Positions 46,235-51,539 of a stretch of 51,539 bases of DNA are shown in pieces. A program made the translations under genes and the position numbers. Numbering within the stretch: the stretch's first letter is position 1; the number at the start of each line of letters is the position of its first letter. The stretch lies in the NCBI GenBank assembly GCA_015207585.1, contig JADEWQ010000035.1:1-51539 (forward strand). The letters run 5' to 3'. Below the pieces are notes generated by a model. That model had not been told where the DNA came from, searched no databases, and saw only the letters and a program-made list of their open reading frames with translations. The DNA is from Pleurocapsales cyanobacterium LEGE 06147 (lineage in GTDB: Bacteria; Cyanobacteriota; Cyanobacteriia; Cyanobacteriales; Xenococcaceae).

Positions 46235-49200
46235 ATGGAAGAGGAATCTTCAATTATCGGCAATGGCGACGATCGCTTGCTAGAGACTTTTTCTCACAGT
46301 GGTTTACTAAATGCAGGAGAAAGCTACACCAAAACTGAGTTAGTCCCCATACCTTTTGATTTACTGGGTAATTACCAGCTATACATTCAAACCGATACTA
46401 ACAATCGAGTTTACGAGGCTGAGAGTGAAGGCAATAATAGTTCGGTTCTGCTACCTCTAAGGGTAACTAGAGAAACCCCCGATTTACAGATTACCGCCGT
46501 AACTGCCCCTCTTACTGGAGTTTCGGGAGAAACCCTAACAGTTAATTGGTCGGTAGCCAACTTAGGAACTGGCAAAACTAATAGCAATTACTGGTATGAT
46601 GAAGTATTTTTATCTCTAGACCGGGATTTAGGGGACAGCAGCGATATTTCCCTCGGAAAAGTCTATCATTCTGGTTCTCTAGCTCCCCATGAGAGTTACA
46701 ATGCTTCCCGTACTTTCCACCTGCCTCAAAATTTAAAAGGGGATTACTACTTTATCGTTCGCACCGATACAGGCGATCTAGTTTTAGAAACTCCCTTTGA
46801 AAATAATAACCAAGCAGTAACCAGCAGTACTACTAGCATCAGCCTCAACAGCGTACCAGATTTAGCGATCGAGGCAATAGATGCTCCAGAGGATGCCATT
46901 AGCGGTCAAACTTTCGCTCTTAACTGGAAGGTTGTCAATCGAGGAACTGAGGTTAATAGTAGCTGGCGAGATGTGTTTTATCTGTCTCGCGATCGAGTGT
47001 TCGAGCGCAATAATGATCTTTACTTAGGTTCGCGTTTCCACTACGGCGGTTTAGCCGCAGGAGGAGAATCTAGTCAAACCGCTTCTTTTAATCTTCCACG
47101 GGGATTATCTGGTCGATTCTATGTTTTTGGAATCACAGATAGTGGGGATAGCGTTTACGAACGAGAAGGAGAAAACAATAATATTGCCTATGATGGCAAT
47201 TCGATGAACGTGATTCTGCCTCCCCCAGCAGATTTAGGAACTGGTAGTATTAATGTTCTTGCCAATCCAGGGGTCTCGGGAAATTATCTCTCTTTTGATT
47301 ACACCGTATCTAGCTTAAGCGCAAATGCTCCTGTGGGAACTTGGACGGATGCCATTTATCTGTCTGCTGACGACCAATGGGATATTGATGACCTGTTATT
47401 AACGAAGGTTGAAGTTTCTGAGTTCTCCCTTGTGGATGGTAGCTATACCCGCAGGGTTTACGCTCAATTACCAGGAGTCGTGCCTGGAAATTACCATCTT
47501 ATCGTCCGCAGCGATATTCGCAACGAAATTCTTGAAAGTGATGAAGGGAATAATGTTACGGTTTCAGCGGAAACGATTAATCTCGATATTCCCCTGTTAG
47601 AAATTGGCACTCCCGTTAGTGGAACGCTCGGGGTAGGAGAAGCGGTTTACTACCGTATCGGTGTTCCCAGTGGAGAAACTTTACAGTTCGTGTTAGATTC
47701 TCTCAACAATAATGCGGTTAACGAACTCTATATGAGTTATGAGAAAATGCCCACTCAAGCCGATTTTGACTTCGGTTTTGAGGAGATAGCCGCCGACCAA
47801 GATATTATCGTTCCCCTCTCCCAAGCTGGTACTTATTACATTCTCGCTCGCGGACAATACGTACCGGGAGGAACCCAAGATTATTCTCTAGCAGTCAAGA
47901 CAATTGATTTTGGCATTACAGATATTGAAACCACCATAGGGGATAAGGGAGGTACGGTTACTTTTGCCATTAAAGGGGCGAAGTTTAATTCTAATCTGAC
48001 TGCTGCTTTAGAAAATGATGCGGGAGAAGTTATTGAAGCTACTAGCATCTGGTATGAAGATTCCACTAAAGTTTATGCTACTTTCGACCTAAGTAATGCA
48101 GATATCGATACTTATAACCTAAAAGTATCTCAACCTTCGATTAAGGTGGAGTTTGTCGAAAATGAAGCTGGAGAAATCGAACCTATCTTTAGCAACACAA
48201 CCGTTGAAAGTGTTTTAGAAGACGGATTTGAAGTCGTAGCAGCAAGAAAAGATGATTTATTAGTTACGGTAACTACACCCGAGCGCGTGGGTGCAGGACA
48301 GTATTTAACTACACCCGAGCGCGTGGGTGCAGGACAGTATTTTGATATCGTTCTTTCCTACGCTAATAATGGCACTCACGATCTCGAAGCTCCCTTACTT
48401 CATCTCAAATCTAATTACGATATTGGCTTTGTCAATATCCAAGATGGGGATGAGTTCGTTGGTAATAGCTCCATGACCCTGTTAGGGATTAGTAACGAAG
48501 GACCCGCAGGTATTTTGCGTCCAGGGGAAATCGGCACAGTTCGCTTGCGGGGTCGAGCGATCGGCAATTCCGGTACGATTAACATCACTGCTAGTAAAGT
48601 AGTCGATGACGGTACTTCTCTCGATTACCAACAGTTTATCAATTATCTGGGTGGAGATATTGCAGATCCTGCGTGGTCGAATGCGGTTAAAGCATTAGAG
48701 AGTCAGTTTGGTAATTCTTGGTCTTCTTTTGCCAGTGGATTGGCTCAGTTGGCAACTGAGAAAGGTACTTTAGGAGAATATAGCCATTCTGTTAGCGAGT
48801 TGTGGACTGATTTTGCCGTTGATGCTTGGGGAGATGCTTTTTGGAGTCAAAATTCAAATGTTTCTACTGAAAATAATTTCTTTAATTTTAATAGTATTGA
48901 GTCAGAAAATGCTGCTATTAATGAAAGCAATTTTTCAGAAATTGAAGAAAATAGCGAGTCATCATTGAATATTGTTGAAACTGAAAATAATCTTTTAAAA
49001 GTAGATAATGATCCCTTTTTTACTCAGGTATTAGAGGTAGAGACAACTAGTATTGAATATCTAATTCCCGATTATTTTCCTCAAAACAAATTATCTGATA
49101 CGCTCAAAGATATAGTAAAGGTATTAGGGATAAATGCAATAGCTATATTCCTTAAACAAGCTGATAGTAATGATATTTATTTAGAAGGAGATTTATATGA

Positions 49201-51539
49201 AGGTCAACCAGAGGGCGTTCCTGCTTCCCTTCTTATTACTTTAGATGATATTACATTACCATCCTTTGCTGATATTATTGATGATATAGTACAGCTAGAT
49301 TCAACAGAAGATATTACAATATTTGCTAATGATGTTGCCAACTCAGTTGCTATTAATGTAAAAAGTATTGAGGGAATACTTGCTTTACTGTCTCCTTATT
49401 CCGATGCTTTTGATATTTTGATGAGAAGGGTAGAGCAAGAAATTTTGAAGGTTGCTGATGATTTTGAAACAGGTGGGGTAGCAATAGGAGCATTTGGATG
49501 GAGATCACCCGCTCCTACAGCGGCGGGATTTCTAAGACATTTTATAGGAGATGAGGGAATATCAGAAGAACAACCTTCTCTAAGCAAATATAAGGGAATA
49601 TTAGAAAATTTAAGAAATAATTTGTCAACTAAACCACCACAATGGATTATTGATAGGCTGGCTCGGAAAGACGAAAAAGGCAAAGAAACAGGAATACATC
49701 AAGCGAAGTTGGATAAGATAAAAGGGGATGATTATACACCTGAATATCTTTACGATAGTTTATGGGATCACGTTCACCTAGATGACGATTATTCAGAAAA
49801 TAGCATAAATCTAAGCTCAGAAAAAATAAAAAAATTTATTGCCGAGATTGAAGAATCTGACGAATATGAAAATGCCAAAAAATCTCTTGAAGAGCAAGTT
49901 GAATTGGCAGTTAAAAGAGGTTACTTTATCCTCGATAACAATCCAAAGTATAATATTTCAGAAGATAAAAACTACTCTTTTGAATCAGAAGACGCTCCTA
50001 TAATAGAAGTCCCCAGGCTTAATTATGGTCCGAGTGGAGGTAATAAATTTCAAAAAGGAATAGATTTACTAAAAGATTTCGTTCCCGATACAGATCCTTT
50101 TTTAGCAATTGGAAACACAGACATTGAGGGTTATGCTGTTGTCAATCAAATCAATATCGAGACTAAGTGTGGAGTAAGAACCTATATTGCTGATATTGAT
50201 TTTTGGTGGTTTGATGGCTATAACTGGGATCTAAATGATCGTAATCAATCATATGGAGAAATAGCTTTAATTGCTGAAGCGATTACTGGTTTAGAATCTA
50301 GTGTTTTTGAATATTTGTATCTGACACAACAGTATGGTTATGGTGAACCTTTCACGGTCTCTGTTGAAGTAGATCATACTTTTTCAGGAAGTGTTTTAGT
50401 AGACAAACATGACGAAGATTGCGATGATGAACCTCCTACTCCTCCTACAGACGAACCGATGTCTTTTGCCGAGACTGGCGTTTTCATCTCCCGCGACCCC
50501 AATGACATCCTCGGTCCACAAGGATTTGGCGAACAACAGTGGCTAAGTGCTAATTCTCCCCTTAACTACACCATTCGCTTTGAAAACGACCCCCAACTAG
50601 CTACTGCACCAGCACAAATCGTCAAAATTACCCAAAAACTAGACAGCGACTTAGATTTCCGCACCTTCCGCATTGGCGACTTTGGCTTCGGAGATACATT
50701 CATTGATGTTCCTGACAACCGCGCTTTCTATCAAACTCGCCTAGATTTAGTCGCCGAAAAAGGTATTTATGTAGATGTCTTTGCCGGAATTGATATCGCC
50801 ACGGGAGAAGCTTTCTGGGAATTTCGCTCTATCGACCCCACCACGGGAGAACAACCCAGCGATCCTTTACTCGGTTTCTTACCACCCAATCTCACTAAAC
50901 CAGAAGGGGACGGTTTTATCAGCTATTCCATCCGTCTCCTTGATGATATTGCTACAGGAGATGTTATCGATGCAGAGGCAACTATTATCTTCGATATCAA
51001 CGAACCTATAGATACTCCTGCGATCTTTAACACCATCGATGCCGGTAAACCTACTAGTACTGTAAATGCTTTACCAGAAGTCAGCGACAGTGCAGAATTT
51101 ACTCTTAGTTGGTCTGGTAACGATGATGCTAATGGTTCGGCTATTGCTAACTATACTATCTACGTTGCCGAAAACGGTGGAGAATTTACTCCTTGGTTAG
51201 AAAATACGACTCTCACCCAAGCTACCTTTATAGGTACTCCAGGCAGCAGTTATCAATTTTATGCGGTAGCTAGAGATAATGCCGGTAACGTTCAAGATCT
51301 TCCCACTTCTGCTCAAGCTGTAACTACAATAGCAGGCGGTAACAATCCTCCCGTATTAATCAATCCGATTGGGACTCAGGTAGTAGCCGAAGACAGTAGC
51401 TGGAGTTTGACTCTCTCTGAGGAGATTTTCCAAGATAACGATGAAGGAGAAATTCTAACTTATACCGCTATAAATGCTGATGGAAGTGAGTTACCTAATT
51501 GGTTGAGCTTTGAGGCAGAAACTCGAACCTTTAGTGGCA
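46235..51539 (+). CDS. 5'-truncated second copy of the giant CARDB protein, open to window end
   Basis: I followed one frame from the ATG at 46235 to the window end without a stop (1,768 codons, incomplete). An in-frame TAG stands two codons before the ATG, and only five codons (MEEES) precede CARDB sequence that starts inside the 19th-repeat equivalent. It encodes a partial CARDB, three CARDB repeats, PPC-like and TIG-like domains, a diverged middle, an unrecognised region (about residues 870-1410), then the SRDPNDILGPQGFGEQQW block, FN3-like and CADG domains. Segments 46249-47237 and 50489-51539 are near-identical to the large gene at 34657-35648 and 38576-39626. No ribosome-binding site is seen. 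It may be a pseudogene, a silent donor copy, or a short secreted variant if its unseen 3' end keeps RTX repeats. Confidence 0.8.
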   Translation, partial: MEEESSIIGNGDDRLLETFSHSGLLNAGESYTKTELVPIPFDLLGNYQLYIQTDTNNRVYEAESEGNNSSVLLPLRVTRETPDLQITAVTAPLTGVSGETLTVNWSVANLGTGKTNSNYWYDEVFLSLDRDLGDSSDISLGKVYHSGSLAPHESYNASRTFHLPQNLKGDYYFIVRTDTGDLVLETPFENNNQAVTSSTTSISLNSVPDLAIEAIDAPEDAISGQTFALNWKVVNRGTEVNSSWRDVFYLSRDRVFERNNDLYLGSRFHYGGLAAGGESSQTASFNLPRGLSGRFYVFGITDSGDSVYEREGENNNIAYDGNSMNVILPPPADLGTGSINVLANPGVSGNYLSFDYTVSSLSANAPVGTWTDAIYLSADDQWDIDDLLLTKVEVSEFSLVDGSYTRRVYAQLPGVVPGNYHLIVRSDIRNEILESDEGNNVTVSAETINLDIPLLEIGTPVSGTLGVGEAVYYRIGVPSGETLQFVLDSLNNNAVNELYMSYEKMPTQADFDFGFEEIAADQDIIVPLSQAGTYYILARGQYVPGGTQDYSLAVKTIDFGITDIETTIGDKGGTVTFAIKGAKFNSNLTAALENDAGEVIEATSIWYEDSTKVYATFDLSNADIDTYNLKVSQPSIKVEFVENEAGEIEPIFSNTTVESVLEDGFEVVAARKDDLLVTVTTPERVGAGQYLTTPERVGAGQYFDIVLSYANNGTHDLEAPLLHLKSNYDIGFVNIQDGDEFVGNSSMTLLGISNEGPAGILRPGEIGTVRLRGRAIGNSGTINITASKVVDDGTSLDYQQFINYLGGDIADPAWSNAVKALESQFGNSWSSFASGLAQLATEKGTLGEYSHSVSELWTDFAVDAWGDAFWSQNSNVSTENNFFNFNSIESENAAINESNFSEIEENSESSLNIVETENNLLKVDNDPFFTQVLEVETTSIEYLIPDYFPQNKLSDTLKDIVKVLGINAIAIFLKQADSNDIYLEGDLYEGQPEGVPASLLITLDDITLPSFADIIDDIVQLDSTEDITIFANDVANSVAINVKSIEGILALLSPYSDAFDILMRRVEQEILKVADDFETGGVAIGAFGWRSPAPTAAGFLRHFIGDEGISEEQPSLSKYKGILENLRNNLSTKPPQWIIDRLARKDEKGKETGIHQAKLDKIKGDDYTPEYLYDSLWDHVHLDDDYSENSINLSSEKIKKFIAEIEESDEYENAKKSLEEQVELAVKRGYFILDNNPKYNISEDKNYSFESEDAPIIEVPRLNYGPSGGNKFQKGIDLLKDFVPDTDPFLAIGNTDIEGYAVVNQINIETKCGVRTYIADIDFWWFDGYNWDLNDRNQSYGEIALIAEAITGLESSVFEYLYLTQQYGYGEPFTVSVEVDHTFSGSVLVDKHDEDCDDEPPTPPTDEPMSFAETGVFISRDPNDILGPQGFGEQQWLSANSPLNYTIRFENDPQLATAPAQIVKITQKLDSDLDFRTFRIGDFGFGDTFIDVPDNRAFYQTRLDLVAEKGIYVDVFAGIDIATGEAFWEFRSIDPTTGEQPSDPLLGFLPPNLTKPEGDGFISYSIRLLDDIATGDVIDAEATIIFDINEPIDTPAIFNTIDAGKPTSTVNALPEVSDSAEFTLSWSGNDDANGSAIANYTIYVAENGGEFTPWLENTTLTQATFIGTPGSSYQFYAVARDNAGNVQDLPTSAQAVTTIAGGNNPPVLINPIGTQVVAEDSSWSLTLSEEIFQDNDEGEILTYTAINADGSELPNWLSFEAETRTFSG
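48270..48341 (+). repeat. Perfect 36-bp tandem duplication in the truncated copy
   Basis: 48270-48305 and 48306-48341 are identical. The unit is 12 codons, so the frame is kept and TTPERVGAGQY occurs twice. The large gene has a single equivalent segment (GPGAVRLGGKYF). Confidence 0.95.

Noticed and set aside
46235-51539. The second giant copy considered as a frameshifted pseudogene
   Set aside because: The frame was checked at several points (for example 48269 and 50489) and is continuous from 46235, so it is truncated at the 5' end but not frameshifted within the window.

Overview
This window is from a cyanobacterial chromosome. The supporting signs are many GCGATCGC (HIP1) palindromes, a lumenal TLP40/CYP38-type cyclophilin, the efp-accB pair, a tandem pair of a cyanobacterium-specific glycosyltransferase-like family, scattered urease accessory genes (ureE, ureF), and a three-unit Pho box of the cyanobacterial 8-bp/3-bp type. 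Coding DNA is AT-leaning, with GC-rich palindromic insertions. The species cannot be named from the sequence alone.

Layout. 1-1410: remnant of an alpha-glucan phosphorylase gene with nonsense codons, a tandem-duplication frameshift, an internal deletion and a lost 3' half. 1411-4706: AT-rich promoter region with a Pho box, then pstC-pstA-pstB (phosphate ABC importer without an adjacent pstS). 4985-11059: mostly housekeeping genes, namely a ketodihydrosphingosine-reductase-like SDR, a GerMN lipoprotein-like protein, a DUF2993 protein, accB, efp, a cyclophilin and thiL. 11311-16570: an orphan GAF-GAF histidine kinase, a decayed island (four-helix-bundle gene fragment plus a TnpB-type IS 3' end), a PP2C phosphatase, a UbiB/ABC1 kinase-like protein and a small coiled-coil protein. 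16609-21261: a cytosine deaminase remnant, then a surface-glycan cluster (GT10 fucosyltransferase-like, two tandem Npun_R2821-type proteins, a sulfotransferase). 21370-26968: tenA, ureE, ureF, dnaG with GC-rich repeat insertions, an IS1182-like transposase fragment, and a conserved hypothetical gene.

27134-51539 is the most unusual part. A single gene encodes a secreted protein of about 4,790 residues: two PPC-like domains, 22 CARDB repeats, several other extracellular beta-domains, three Ig/cadherin-like (CADG) repeats, a cadherin, and a C-terminal RTX calcium-binding block typical of type I secretion. It is followed by a gene with 30 TPR units and a small membrane protein gene. After these comes a second, 5'-truncated copy of the giant gene that stays open to the window edge. 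The two copies are a mosaic: about 1 kb nearly identical, about 3 kb diverged and partly unrelated, then at least 1 kb nearly identical again. This pattern fits exchange of a central cassette between homologous flanks, or gene conversion of the flanks, in a large surface protein family. At least five decayed or truncated genes or mobile-element remnants show that the neighbourhood is rearranging.

Functional links: the pst operon and Pho box are phosphate starvation functions; accB and efp form a conserved housekeeping pair; GT10, the Npun-type proteins and the sulfotransferase probably act together on a sulfated surface glycan; the giant CARDB/RTX proteins are probably cell-surface or matrix adhesins. 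No type I secretion exporter, tRNA, rRNA or CRISPR array is visible here.
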